Of a stretch of DNA of 64,000 bases, positions 1-8,345 are shown piece by piece. Source of the stretch: Phycisphaerales bacterium AB-hyl4 (GTDB taxonomy: Bacteria; Planctomycetota; Phycisphaerae; Phycisphaerales; Phycisphaeraceae). Position 1 is the first letter of the stretch. The number at the start of each line of letters is the position of its first letter. Made by a program: the position numbers and the translations under genes. The notes under the pieces were generated by a model that saw only the letters and a list, made by a program, of their open reading frames with translations, was not told the origin of the DNA and made no database searches. The DNA is taken from NCBI GenBank assembly GCA_041821185.1, contig JBGUBD010000001.1:434001-498000 (forward strand). The letters run 5' to 3'.

Positions 1-893
1 ATGCCGAGTTTGAGGATCGGCAGCCGACCGGCGAGGCCCATCTCCTCCAGCGCATGCGCGAGGTAGGCGTAGCCCACGCCATAGGCGATGAAGCCCATCG
101 GTGCGGTTTCGCCCTTGTGCGGCTTGTTGACGATGCGGTTGATGCCCAGCTTGCGGGCCGCTTCCTTCACCGCATTGTGACGCTCGTCCATGCCGATTTC
201 GCGCTGCCACGAACGCGGCGGCAACAGCACGGTCTGGTCGAGGTTCGGCTCGATGTCCTTCGTGTAAGAGAGCGTCTTTTTCTGCTGTTCGTTAACGACC
301 GGGTACTGGTTCGGCCGACAGTGCACGGTCCCGCCGCCGTCGGCGGTGGTGACGGTCATCGAGTAGCCGATGTAGATCTTGCCCGCCTGCCCGAGTTTGA
401 AGGCGAGGTCGATCCAGTCTTTGACTTCCTGCGGGCAGCAGGGCTCGATGATCGGCATCCGCACGGTCTCGGCCATGTAGCGCGAGTCGGCGGGCACTTG
501 TGTCGAGTCGGACCACGGGTCGTCGCCGCAGATGATCAGCCCTCCGGAGTCGCCGCGCGTGCCCGCGAGCACGCCCAGCGCCAGCGCATCGGAAGCCACA
601 TGCAGGCCGACGGACTTGAAGCAGGTGATTGCGCGGGCCTCGATCATTTGCGCGCCGTTGACCATGGCAACGGAGAGGGCTTCGTTCGACGCCATCTTGC
701 CGACGATGCCATGCGCGGACAGGAGCGGTGCGATCTTCTGCGTGGTGTCGAAGAAGCCTGCGACAGGCGAGCCGGGATAACCGGTGAGCAGGTGGACGCC
801 GCCGATGGTTTCGAGCGCACCTTTCACCAGCAACTCGGTGCCGGTGAAGATGGCCGGCCCCACGTCCTGAATAAAGCGTGGATCAACTTTCAT
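1..893 (-). CDS. iorA: Indolepyruvate ferredoxin oxidoreductase-like protein, N-terminal part (runs off the window)
   Basis: The reading frame opens with ATG at 893 and stays open to base 1, so only the first 297 codons are visible. The N-terminal part carries GALETIGGVHLLTGYPGSP near residues 25-43, the pyrimidine-binding region typical of 2-oxoacid:ferredoxin oxidoreductases, followed by a stretch resembling IorA (GDDPWSDSTQ, then DSRYMAETVRMPIIEP). These enzymes oxidatively decarboxylate aryl pyruvates to acyl-CoA with thiamine pyrophosphate and Fe-S clusters in the cytoplasm. The TPP and ferredoxin domains would lie outside the window, so the subunit type (alpha or fused) cannot be settled. 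No clear Shine-Dalgarno precedes the ATG. It sits behind a long structured leader. Confidence 0.68.
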   Translation of the reverse strand, partial: MKVDPRFIQDVGPAIFTGTELLVKGALETIGGVHLLTGYPGSPVAGFFDTTQKIAPLLSAHGIVGKMASNEALSVAMVNGAQMIEARAITCFKSVGLHVASDALALGVLAGTRGDSGGLIICGDDPWSDSTQVPADSRYMAETVRMPIIEPCCPQEVKDWIDLAFKLGQAGKIYIGYSMTVTTADGGGTVHCRPNQYPVVNEQQKKTLSYTKDIEPNLDQTVLLPPRSWQREIGMDERHNAVKEAARKLGINRIVNKPHKGETAPMGFIAYGVGYAYLAHALEEMGLAGRLPILKLG

Positions 894-1349
894 TTTGGCC
901 AAGGTATCTATCCGTTCGAATCGGCGACGACGCGGGAATGGGCACCGTCGGCCGCGGTTGGCGAAGCGTCGGCGTGGCCGAGGGGTCGGCCGGCGTGCAC
1001 GACGCTCGGTTGTTGTTTCGCATGAACGCTTGCCCGCCTGGGCGTCAATCCGTCAGGGGCGGGCAGATCAACCGGCGTACGACGCCGGGTGGAATGTTCA
1101 GTCGAGGTTCGCAAAAGCATCATGCTCGGCATGGGCGCCCACTCCTGCGTCACAGCCGGAGGGAACCCCGGCATTCCGGCATTTCTCCGCCCCCTTGACG
1201 CCGGTGCAACCTCGGCTGACTCACGTCATATGAGGCAGATTCACCCTGCCGCCGTGGCGGGCTTTTCCCCTACCTGAGCAATGGGGCCATTATAGGTCCA
1301 AAACCACCTTGTCAGCAAAGTTTTTTCCCAGGTTGCCACCTCGCCCCAC
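894..1349 (-). other. Long non-coding leader rich in stems, upstream of iorA-like gene
   Basis: No convincing protein gene lies in these 456 bases. On the minus strand, downstream of a TATAAT promoter, the RNA can fold extensively. A long-range pair joins TCAGCCGAGGTTGC (about 1217-1204) with GCGAACCTCGACTGA (about 1111-1097). Inside it are GGCGTCA with TGACGC, GCCGG/CCGGC and CATGC/GCATG stems. Further down are CCGGCG/CGCCGG and GCCCGCC/GGCGGGC stems. It could be a cis-regulatory leader or an independent ncRNA. I could not match it to TPP, SAM, glycine, guanidine, RNase P, tmRNA or 6S consensus elements. Confidence 0.45.
1289..1318 (-). promoter_or_regulatory. Sigma70-like promoter for the iorA leader
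   Basis: On the minus strand a perfect TATAAT (1294-1289) lies 18 bases after TTGCTG (1318-1313); an alternative -35, CTGACA, would give a 15-base spacer. It sits in an otherwise GC-rich context, just after the 1350-1745 gene and before the structured leader. A transcript would start near 1282. Confidence 0.55.
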
Positions 1350-1745
1350 TTACACCACCGGCCTGACAGCCCCCAACCATCGATCCGCCACCAGTCGACG
1401 CAGTGTGATCACTCCCTCGAACCGCCCCATCCGCACCGTCAGCACCCGCCGATCCGCCGTCCAGACGCCCGGCCGAACCGCCCCGGCATCCACCCGCCGT
1501 ACCACGCCACGCCCCTCACCAATCGGCCCCTGCCGATGCAGATACACCCGCCGATGGGCCGGCAGTTCCGTAAGCAGCAGCCGACCCGCCGCCGACCAAT
1601 GCCCGCTCGTCAGCCCGACGCGGGCCGTCCACAACGGCGCATCCTCGCCCGGCAAGGTCGGATCGCCCATCAGCCAGTCAAAATGCCTGCCGCAACGCGT
1701 GACATGCTCCAGTAAAACCGTGGGCTGCGTCTGCATCGTGCTCAC
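1350..1745 (-). CDS. Conserved planctomycete hypothetical protein
   Basis: A 131-residue soluble protein without signal peptide or membrane segment. The N-terminal part reads LLEHVTRCGRHFDWLMGDP, which I recognise as a pattern shared by unnamed planctomycete proteins; no function is known to me. The GTG start at 1745 overlaps the stop of the Nfu-like gene in a GTGA arrangement, which points to translational coupling. The reading frame also extends upstream into that gene, but the start with the stop overlap is preferred; ATG at 1736 is an alternative. The rest is Arg- and Val-rich beta-like sequence. Confidence 0.7.
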   Translation of the reverse strand: MSTMQTQPTVLLEHVTRCGRHFDWLMGDPTLPGEDAPLWTARVGLTSGHWSAAGRLLLTELPAHRRVYLHRQGPIGEGRGVVRRVDAGAVRPGVWTADRRVLTVRMGRFEGVITLRRLVADRWLGAVRPVV

Positions 1746-2026
1746 ACCTTCTGCTTCATCGCCGCCTTGAGCACCCGCCGAACCTTCGGCGACAGTGTCG
1801 TCCACCGCCCCGCGTCCGACTTATTCACCGTGCAGAAATCGCCCAGCAACATCACCCCGACCACATGCTCGATCGCAAACAGTTGCAACGCCAGTTCGTC
1901 CCCCGCCGCCTGGTCGACATGTGTATAGCTTCGCCGTTCGCCATTCGTCACCGCGCAGTTCAGGTTGAACTTTCGCGCGTTGGGGTTCGGCGTCTCCTCC
2001 ACCGTGATCTTCAGCCGGCCGAACAT
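1742..2026 (-). CDS. Nfu/NifU N-terminal domain protein
   Basis: A 94-residue protein that matches the Nfu_N domain: the signature ETPNPNARKF sits at residues 11-20, followed by the short alpha/beta fold with FAIEHVVGVMLLGDFCTVNK. In Fe-S cluster scaffold proteins this domain precedes a C-terminal CxxC NifU domain; that domain is absent here, so the protein cannot hold a cluster by the usual CxxC motif and may be an accessory or regulatory form. It overlaps the next gene by four bases, suggesting one transcript. Start is ATG at 2026. Confidence 0.8.
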   Translation of the reverse strand: MFGRLKITVEETPNPNARKFNLNCAVTNGERRSYTHVDQAAGDELALQLFAIEHVVGVMLLGDFCTVNKSDAGRWTTLSPKVRRVLKAAMKQKV

Positions 2027-2109
2027 GCCCGCATCATAAACAAATCAATGCCCGCGGATCTGATTCACCGACCACCAATCAGCGTTTAGCAATTAACAAT
2101 CAGCGATAC

Positions 2110-3786
2110 CTACGGCCGATGCCACTCCCGACAACGCGAGCACGGGTCCAACACCTCAAACCGCCCCGCCGCATGTTGCTCGGCAGGCTCGGCCAACCGC
2201 CGCCAGAGCTCGAGCAACGGCGTCGTCTGTGCCTCACCCACCGCGGCCTGGCCCTGCCAGTCCTGATCACACAAGGCCACCCGGCCATCGCTTAAAATCG
2301 TCATCCGCCCGCCCAGCTGTCGGCAGGCCTCGCGACGCGGCGGCGTCATCACCACCGGGCTCTGCTCCGGCATCAACCCACAGCCCGACTGCGCCGGCTC
2401 GATGATCGCGTGTCCTTCCACCATCATCCAACGATCGAAAAAGCTTTCCATGTCCGGCAGCGTCTCGGCTGTCTTCACCATGCGCGGCACGATCCACCGC
2501 ACCGCCGACTTGCCTTCGTCAAGCCGTTGCCGACGTGCGTCAAAGAGATATTGCAGGTTGTCCGTCACCTGCTTGAAGCGGGCCTCACCCATGACCGCCT
2601 CATACGTCGCAGCGCGGTCGGCGTTCAGCCGAACGGTCAACAGGTCGATGGGCAACTCGTGCAGCCGATCAAGCGTTGCCTCATCGCAAAGCAGGTCGGT
2701 GTCCACGCCAATGCTCATCACGCCCGCCTCGTGCGCCGCGATGATGATCTCGTCCCACTGCGGATGCAACAGCGCATCGCCGATCCCGCCCAGCCGCAGC
2801 GCCACGTCGCCGGCCGTCTGCTCGTCGCCGAGTTGGGAAACGATCCGCTGCGCCAGGCCCGCGTCCAGGTTCGGCCGATCGAAGGTCACATAATGCCGCG
2901 GCGTGATCGGCCCGGCGACCGCTCGGCTCGGCGTCAGCTCCAACGCCACCTGCTGCGGCAGGCGACGCCAACGCCAGTCGCGCTGCTCCGCCTCGATCGC
3001 CCGCGCCGCGTCCGTCACCGTCACCGCGCTGGCCGACGCGAAGTCATCGCCCAGCTGGTCGGCGATCGCGCGGATCAGATCCACACTCCGCGGCGTGTCA
3101 TACACAAACCGCCGATTCATATCGCGCACCGTGTGCGGGATCGCATGATTCAAGTCCCGCCCGATCGGATCGCCCTGCGGCCGCCTGGGCTGATACGTCA
3201 ACCCCGTGCCGAAACTCCCCTGCGAGCTGACCAACCGCTCCAACGCCTCGCGATGCGCCACCACACAGGACAGGCCCGGCGGTGCCTGCGAAAACGTGAG
3301 CTTGTACGCTGCCGGGTCTTCACAATGCCGAGCCAGTTGCCCCTCGGCGTACGCCGGCTCAAACAGACACCACTCCGCCCGCAGCAGCACTGCCGACTCG
3401 GCGTTGTGCTCATCCATCGCCGCCACCAGCGGCGCCGCGGGCAATACTTCATCGAACGCCGTCGCCCCGCCGAGGCCGCCGCGCCATGCCGTCGGCGCCC
3501 ACCGCCGCGCCGCGACCCAACGCGCGTCGCTCGTCGGCATCATTTCGCTCGGCGTCTCGAACAGTTGCACCGGCTTGTCGAAGCGTTCCGCCGCGATCAG
3601 CCCCGCCACCGCCGCTGCCTGCCCCGCCGGGTGCACGAGCACCAACCGACTGACGCCCGACAGCGTCGCCGCCCGCCGCAGCGTGTGCGTCAACACGTTC
3701 GCATCGCCCAGCACATCACCCAGCCGGGCCCGGTGCCCAAGTCGGCTTCGCTTCGTATCAGTCACAATCAAAGCAATCGGCGGCAT
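2110..3786 (-). CDS. NTP-transferase / degenerate radical SAM / SPASM fusion
   Basis: A 558-residue protein. Residues 1 to about 230 look like a GT-A nucleotidyltransferase (ALIVTDTKRSRLG start). Residues about 275-480 resemble a radical SAM barrel (LGGIGDALLHPQWDEII, GVDTDLL). Residues about 485-558 look like a SPASM region with cysteines near 488, 506, 549 and 552. The architecture recalls spiro-SPASM proteins. Where the CxxxCxxC cluster motif should stand, after PQQVALELT, the sequence reads PSRAVAGPITP with no cysteine. The protein is therefore probably not a radical enzyme. It lies directly upstream of the Maf-like gene, so a role in glycan or flagellin modification is possible but inferred. 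Confidence 0.65.
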   Translation of the reverse strand: MPPIALIVTDTKRSRLGHRARLGDVLGDANVLTHTLRRAATLSGVSRLVLVHPAGQAAAVAGLIAAERFDKPVQLFETPSEMMPTSDARWVAARRWAPTAWRGGLGGATAFDEVLPAAPLVAAMDEHNAESAVLLRAEWCLFEPAYAEGQLARHCEDPAAYKLTFSQAPPGLSCVVAHREALERLVSSQGSFGTGLTYQPRRPQGDPIGRDLNHAIPHTVRDMNRRFVYDTPRSVDLIRAIADQLGDDFASASAVTVTDAARAIEAEQRDWRWRRLPQQVALELTPSRAVAGPITPRHYVTFDRPNLDAGLAQRIVSQLGDEQTAGDVALRLGGIGDALLHPQWDEIIIAAHEAGVMSIGVDTDLLCDEATLDRLHELPIDLLTVRLNADRAATYEAVMGEARFKQVTDNLQYLFDARRQRLDEGKSAVRWIVPRMVKTAETLPDMESFFDRWMMVEGHAIIEPAQSGCGLMPEQSPVVMTPPRREACRQLGGRMTILSDGRVALCDQDWQGQAAVGEAQTTPLLELWRRLAEPAEQHAAGRFEVLDPCSRCREWHRP

Positions 3787-3828
3787 AAAAATGGTTCAGT
3801 CAATAACCCGAAGTCCATCCCAAATAAA

Positions 3829-3860
3829 GCCCACGGATGTAGCGCAGCGAATCCGTGGGC
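3829..3860. repeat. REP-like palindrome (copy 1)
   Basis: Arms GCCCACGGAT (3829-3838) and ATCCGTGGGC (3851-3860) are perfect complements around the 12-base loop GTAGCGCAGCGA. It lies between the Maf-like gene and the start of the SPASM gene. It belongs to the dispersed GCCCACGG family found at least ten times in the window. Confidence 0.85.
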
Positions 3861-3893
3861 ACACGCCCAACCCACCCCACCAACTACCCCCCA

Positions 3894-5807
3894 CTACCCA
3901 ACCCGCGCCGCCCGATGCGCCGCCAACTGCGACTGCACCCGCTCTGCCGACTCGTGCAAAATGCGCAACACTTCATCGCATGCATCCTGCATCCACTCGA
4001 CGTTGTCCATGTCGCGTTCCAGTTGCCGAACCTGCCGCTCGTAGCCATCATCACCCGCCGCCGCGATCGCGCGATCCGCCCGCGCCCGCCGGTAGGCCCC
4101 CACCGTGTTCAGCGTGTTGACCAGTTGAAACGCGTCTTTCAGTTCCGTGTCCAGCCGACGCTTCTGCTTGTTCAGCCGAGCGAACAGGTTGTCGACGCGC
4201 GCTCGATCGCGCTGATGTTCGATGATCTGTTTCAGCAGCGGGACCGTCCGCCGACACGTCTGCCGGACCTCGTGCACCTCGCGGACGCGACGCTGCAGCA
4301 GCGCCAGCAGCGACTGTAGCCGATCGATATCCAACTGCGCCGCCGGCTCGGGCAGCGTCGGCACGGGCTGAGTCGCATACGTCTGCAACACCTCCGCCAA
4401 CGGCATTCGCTGCGTGTGCCGTTTCGCCACGCCGCCCTCGGTCGCATCAATCACGGTCTGCTCGGCGTTGGCGAAGTCACGCTCGAACTGCTTGAGGTAT
4501 GTCAGCATCTGCTCGTTGGCGAAGATCGGCTGGCCGTTGACGTCCACCATCCGCCGAATCGTCGCCTTGCCCTGCACGACGCGCTGCCACTCCATCATCT
4601 CCAGCGTGTTGATCGGCGAAAGCTCCGACGACCAGACCTGATGCACCGCCGTGCCGGGGCAGTAGTAAAGCCCATCGGAGAAACCAAGGTCCTGCCCGAT
4701 GAACGCGATCGGATCGCAGCCGAGGTATTGCGCCAAATAAAACGACAGATGCGCCACCGTCGCCCCACTGGGCAAACCCTTGCGCGAGCGGGCCAGCGGG
4801 CCAAGCAGATTGTCATTGAAACTGCTGCCGATCACGCGCACCGGCCCCGGAAAGCTGTCGAGAATGTTTGCGTGCGCCTTCGGCTCCGCCACCAGCGTCA
4901 CGTCTGGCAAGTCCGGCAAGCCGTCATAAAAACGCTTGCTCACCGCGGCGTAATCCAGCGCCGTGACGAAGTCCGGCCGAATACCGCGATCCAGCAACGG
5001 CTTGAGCGCCGTCTGCACCGCGATCACCACCACCTTCCGCCGCACGTCCGGATCAAGCAGCAGATGCACGTTGCGCACCAGGCTCGGCCCCGCCGCGACG
5101 CAGATCGCCGGGCAACCTTTCGCCGCATTTTCCAAGTCGTCAATCGTCTCGCCCGCGTGGTACAGCCCAAGGTTCCAAGCCAGGTTCTGGCACGTTCGCG
5201 CCGAGTTCACCAGCGCCGTCGCGACGTTCGTGCGGAAGTACGCCAACGATTCGGTCACGGTGTGGCTGAAGACCTTGATCGCTTCCGGGTCGCGCTGCCG
5301 CGTCGGCGGATGAACCACCAGCTTCGTGCCCTGCGTCATCACCGCCGCGTATGGCTCGGTCTTTTTCATGAACGCCGACGGCTCAACCTCGCCCGCTACC
5401 AGCAAGACATTCTTCGCCCCCAGCCAACTCGTGTGATCAACCTTTTCCAGCACCGCCCGCAGCAGCGGCACGCTCGGCTCGAACACGATCAACAACGTCC
5501 GGTCGCGCGTCGCCTCCGCGAGCGCCAGCACATGATGCCCCACGCCCATGCCAAGCGCGACGACCGCCGCCGTCTCGCTGTAATCCAGCGAGCCGACCAG
5601 CTTCATCGCCTCTTTCTCAGGGTCGAACCGGCTGGCCAGCCACATCGCCCGGCCGTCGTGCTCCAGCGTCGCCGTCCAGGGGCCGGCCTTGCTCGCCTGC
5701 CACGCCAACGACGTCGGCTCGGCTGCCGCCAACCGCTCCGCCAGTTCCGCGTCCGACCGCCGAAGCGCCGCCAGATTCGCCGACAACATGTCACGCGCTT
5801 CAGCCAT
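3894..5807 (-). CDS. Motility associated factor (Maf)/DUF115 family protein
   Basis: A 637-residue cytoplasmic protein of the Maf/DUF115 family, related to 6-hydroxymethylpterin diphosphokinase MptE. Recognisable parts are VVALGMGVGHHVLAL in the N-terminal third, the core AICVAAGPSLVRN followed by VIAVQTALKPLLDRGIRPDF, and FIGQDLGFSDGLYY. Maf proteins in other bacteria transfer nonulosonic acids to flagellin; the substrate here is unknown. The C-terminal 150 residues are predicted to be helical and rich in Arg/Glu/Gln. ATG at 5807 is preferred over TTG at 5822 because GGA lies just upstream. The gene precedes the SPASM-like gene on the same strand, 107 bases apart. Confidence 0.82.
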   Translation of the reverse strand: MAEARDMLSANLAALRRSDAELAERLAAAEPTSLAWQASKAGPWTATLEHDGRAMWLASRFDPEKEAMKLVGSLDYSETAAVVALGMGVGHHVLALAEATRDRTLLIVFEPSVPLLRAVLEKVDHTSWLGAKNVLLVAGEVEPSAFMKKTEPYAAVMTQGTKLVVHPPTRQRDPEAIKVFSHTVTESLAYFRTNVATALVNSARTCQNLAWNLGLYHAGETIDDLENAAKGCPAICVAAGPSLVRNVHLLLDPDVRRKVVVIAVQTALKPLLDRGIRPDFVTALDYAAVSKRFYDGLPDLPDVTLVAEPKAHANILDSFPGPVRVIGSSFNDNLLGPLARSRKGLPSGATVAHLSFYLAQYLGCDPIAFIGQDLGFSDGLYYCPGTAVHQVWSSELSPINTLEMMEWQRVVQGKATIRRMVDVNGQPIFANEQMLTYLKQFERDFANAEQTVIDATEGGVAKRHTQRMPLAEVLQTYATQPVPTLPEPAAQLDIDRLQSLLALLQRRVREVHEVRQTCRRTVPLLKQIIEHQRDRARVDNLFARLNKQKRRLDTELKDAFQLVNTLNTVGAYRRARADRAIAAAGDDGYERQVRQLERDMDNVEWMQDACDEVLRILHESAERVQSQLAAHRAARVG

Positions 5808-5961
5808 GCATCCTGCAATCAATATCGCACCAGCCCCCGCCGCCGGGCGAGCCTGTTCGAGGGCCCGGCCGTGGGGTTACGGCGTCTCCAATGCGTCACA
5901 AAGCCCCAAACGTTATCGGAAGATGCCCGGCCGCCGCTTGAACATCCCCGCTCCAGAGGCG

Positions 5962-6576
5962 ATGATCCTATTTGTGGACATCGCACCCCCGCCGCTGTGG
6001 GAACATCTGCTGCTCGAACGGCCGTGGCCGCTCGTCGTCGCCCTGCTCGTCGGCGCGATCCTCATCCGCTACGTCGCCCGGCAGCGCCGACAGCCCGTCA
6101 TGGGCCACGTCGCCCTGGGCCTGGCCATCGCCGCCGGCGGTGTGCTCGCCCTCGCGTGGACCGTCACCACCGACCGCCAACTGCTCGAACGCCACACCCG
6201 CCAGCTCGTCGCCGCCACCGAATCGCCCGGCGACTTCAGCGTCATCGACCGCCTGCTCGCCCCCGACGCGGTGCTCACCGGGCCCGACGGCGACGTGTGG
6301 ATGAACCTGTCCGCCATCCGCAATCAACTCGAACAGGCCATCGACCGTTACACCATCGACGACCAGATCATCCGCGACATCGGCGCGGAAGTCACCGGCG
6401 ACAACCGCGCCCGCTCCGCCTTCGATCTGCGCACCTACAGCGGCGCCCAGGCCGGCCTGCCCACACGCAGCACATGGACGCTGCACTGGCGTCGCGGCGA
6501 CGACGGCGAATGGCGCATTACCCGCGTCCAGTGGGACTCATTCATGGACCGCCCGCCCAGCCGCAGCCTGTGGTAG
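5962..6576 (+). CDS. Membrane-anchored NTF2-like protein
   Basis: A 204-residue protein with two N-terminal hydrophobic segments, LVVALLVGAILIRYVA (residues about 19-34) and VALGLAIAAGGVLALAW (about 48-64). They are followed by an NTF2/SnoaL-like soluble domain (LVAATESPGDFSVIDRLLAP, WTLHWRRGDDGEWRITRVQW). Such domains often bind small ligands or serve as a scaffold; no catalytic residues can be assigned. The long open frame upstream is antisense to the Maf gene and was rejected in favour of ATG at 5962. It is followed by a secreted protein gene 50 bases downstream. Confidence 0.7.
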   Translation: MILFVDIAPPPLWEHLLLERPWPLVVALLVGAILIRYVARQRRQPVMGHVALGLAIAAGGVLALAWTVTTDRQLLERHTRQLVAATESPGDFSVIDRLLAPDAVLTGPDGDVWMNLSAIRNQLEQAIDRYTIDDQIIRDIGAEVTGDNRARSAFDLRTYSGAQAGLPTRSTWTLHWRRGDDGEWRITRVQWDSFMDRPPSRSLW

Positions 6577-6626
6577 TCCACCGACGCCGCATTGATCCAC
6601 CGCCACCCACAATAAAGGCCCCGCTC

Positions 6627-7598
6627 ATGACGTTTCGCATCCACCCGCTTCGCCGTTCGCCCGCGTGGCTCGCATTGCTCGCCATGCCCGCCCTGCTGCT
6701 AATGGCCATGCCCGCCATCGCGCCGGCGCAGGACGCCCCCGCCGCCATCGACCTCCGCCCCGACTGGCAGGTCGGCCAGACCGCCCGCTATGAAATCTGG
6801 TCCCATCGCCAACGACGAACCACCATGTCCATGGGCGGCGAGTCGCACGAGGTCAACGTCACCATGGTCACCGAAGGCGAAGTCACGTGGACTGTCGACC
6901 GCGTCAACGACGACGGCTCAGCCACGTGCACCATGGTCCTCGACTGGCTGAGCATGACCGTCACCGACAACGAAGGCGGCCAGCAGATCATCGACTCGCG
7001 ACGCGGCAGCGGCGACGTCCCCGCGATGCACCAGGCGCTGCAAGCCATGGCCGGCCAACCCGTCCGCTTCGAGATCGCCTCCGATGGCAGCGTCGATTCC
7101 GTCGCCGGCGTTAACACCATCCGCCAGCGCACGGAGGCCGAGCCGATGGCCCCCGAAGATCGCGATTTCGTCCGCTCCGCAACCGAACTCGCCCTGCTCA
7201 TCGCCGCGCCCGACAACGCCAACCCCGGCCAGACCTGGCAGACCCGCCACGCCTGGAGCCACGAAGCCGGCACGATGCACTACAACATCCGCCACACGCT
7301 CAACGACGTCGGCGAAGTCGAAGGCATCCCCGTCGCCACCGTCTACAGCGAAGCGCAGCTTGAGCTTGAAGTTGACGACGCGGACATGCCCCCCGACGCC
7401 CCGCCGATCGACATCCGCATGACGCAAGGCTCACGGCAGGGCCAGGTCATCTTCGACCTGCAACGCCGTGAAGCCGTGGGTCGAAACAGTCTCGAACAGA
7501 CGACCATCGAGGTCACGGTGCGCATGCCCGAGCAGACACTGCGACAGCGCATCGACGAGACGATCCAAGGCCAGGCCCTTCGCATCTCGGAAGAGTAA
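6627..7598 (+). CDS. Secreted DUF6263-like protein
   Basis: A 323-residue protein with a clear Sec signal (two N-terminal Arg, hydrophobic LALLAMPALLLMAMPAIA, cleavage near APAQ). The mature part begins with a G-Q-T-A-R-Y-E pattern (WQVGQTARYEIWS) and a series of beta strands ending in IEVTVRMPEQTLRQRI, as in DUF6263 proteins common in planctomycetes. It probably acts in the periplasm, but no function is known. A much longer in-frame extension upstream is antisense to the Maf gene and is not part of the protein. Confidence 0.72.
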   Translation: MTFRIHPLRRSPAWLALLAMPALLLMAMPAIAPAQDAPAAIDLRPDWQVGQTARYEIWSHRQRRTTMSMGGESHEVNVTMVTEGEVTWTVDRVNDDGSATCTMVLDWLSMTVTDNEGGQQIIDSRRGSGDVPAMHQALQAMAGQPVRFEIASDGSVDSVAGVNTIRQRTEAEPMAPEDRDFVRSATELALLIAAPDNANPGQTWQTRHAWSHEAGTMHYNIRHTLNDVGEVEGIPVATVYSEAQLELEVDDADMPPDAPPIDIRMTQGSRQGQVIFDLQRREAVGRNSLEQTTIEVTVRMPEQTLRQRIDETIQGQALRISEE

Positions 7599-7604
7599 GG
7601 CAGA

Positions 7605-7630
7605 AGCCCACGGCGTGACGCCGTGGGTTT
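7605..7630. repeat. REP-like palindrome (copy 2), likely bidirectional terminator
   Basis: GCCCACGGCG and CGCCGTGGGT form a nearly perfect stem around TGA, followed by TTT. It lies in the 38-base gap between two convergent genes, so it may terminate both. Confidence 0.8.
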
Positions 7631-7636
7631 CGAACG

Positions 7637-8275
7637 TCATTGCAAAAACGGATTGGTCCGCCGCTCCTCGCCGATCGTGGTCGTTGGGCCATGGCCGGGC
7701 AGGACGCGTGTCTCGTCGGGTAAGGTGAGCAGTTGTTCGCGAATGCTGGTCATCAGCGCGTTGCCGTCCGAGGTGGGGAAGTCATGTCGGCCGACGGAGC
7801 CGGCGAACAGCGTATCGCCCACGATCGCCACGCCGTGCTCGCGCTGATAGAGGCAGACCCCGCCGGGGCTGTGGCCGGGCGTGTGGCGGACTTCGAATTT
7901 CACATCGTCCAGTTCCAGCACATCGCCATGCTTGAACGTCCCCGTCGGCTCGGGGGCGACCACCGGGTCGGCCAGTGCAATCGAGAGGTTGAGCACCGTG
8001 TCGCCGGGGAACTCGCGCTCCGCTTCATGAATGAACATCGGCAGGTCGGGCCAGTGCAATCGCAGCTCCGGCAGGCCGGCGATGTGATCCACATGCGCGT
8101 GCGTCAACACGACCCGCTGAGGCGTCAGGTCCTGTCGATTGATAAAACTGAACATCGCCTCCGGCCCGAACCCCACGTCCACCAACCAGCACGCGCCGCT
8201 GTCCGTGTACAGTACGTAGCAGTTGGTCATCCAGTCGCCGAGCGTGAACGTTTCAATGTGCAGCTTGTTACTCAT
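7637..8275 (-). CDS. MBL-fold hydrolase, glyoxalase II-like
   Basis: A 212-residue metallo-beta-lactamase fold protein of the hydroxyacylglutathione hydrolase type. The dimetal motif THAHVDHIAG is at residues about 58-67. Further metal ligands are seen in HTPGHSPGG (about 134-142), GDTLFAGSVGR and LPGHGPTTTIG. Proteins of this size act on thioesters or as persulfide dioxygenases; the exact substrate cannot be read from the sequence. It is cytoplasmic with no signal peptide. The gene is convergent with the DUF6263 gene and ATG-started at 8275. Confidence 0.88.
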   Translation of the reverse strand: MSNKLHIETFTLGDWMTNCYVLYTDSGACWLVDVGFGPEAMFSFINRQDLTPQRVVLTHAHVDHIAGLPELRLHWPDLPMFIHEAEREFPGDTVLNLSIALADPVVAPEPTGTFKHGDVLELDDVKFEVRHTPGHSPGGVCLYQREHGVAIVGDTLFAGSVGRHDFPTSDGNALMTSIREQLLTLPDETRVLPGHGPTTTIGEERRTNPFLQ

Positions 8276-8345
8276 GATGCATGAAGTGTAGCGAGTTGAT
8301 CGGTGTCAGGATTCCATCAGGACAATCGATCGAGAGGGAGCGAAC

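Noticed and set aside
908..1174. Open frame of 88 codons on the minus strand ahead of iorA
   Set aside because: It contains VDLPAPDG, a common shadow pattern, has no ribosome binding site and overlaps strong stems. The region is better seen as a leader.
894..1349. Cobalamin riboswitch in the iorA leader
   Set aside because: A GGGGAA followed by a short GGTGAAT loop and GAGTCAG looked suggestive, but the CCCGCCACTG and GCCAGGAGACCTGCC elements are missing or out of order.
2410..4044. Open frame of 544 codons on the plus strand
   Set aside because: It is antisense to the SPASM-like gene and has the Arg/His/Gln-rich composition typical of antisense frames in GC-rich DNA.
4416..7598. Open frame of 1060 codons on the plus strand
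   Set aside because: Its first two thirds are antisense to the Maf gene and rich in Arg/His/Pro. Only the last 323 codons, from ATG at 6627, form a plausible secreted protein.
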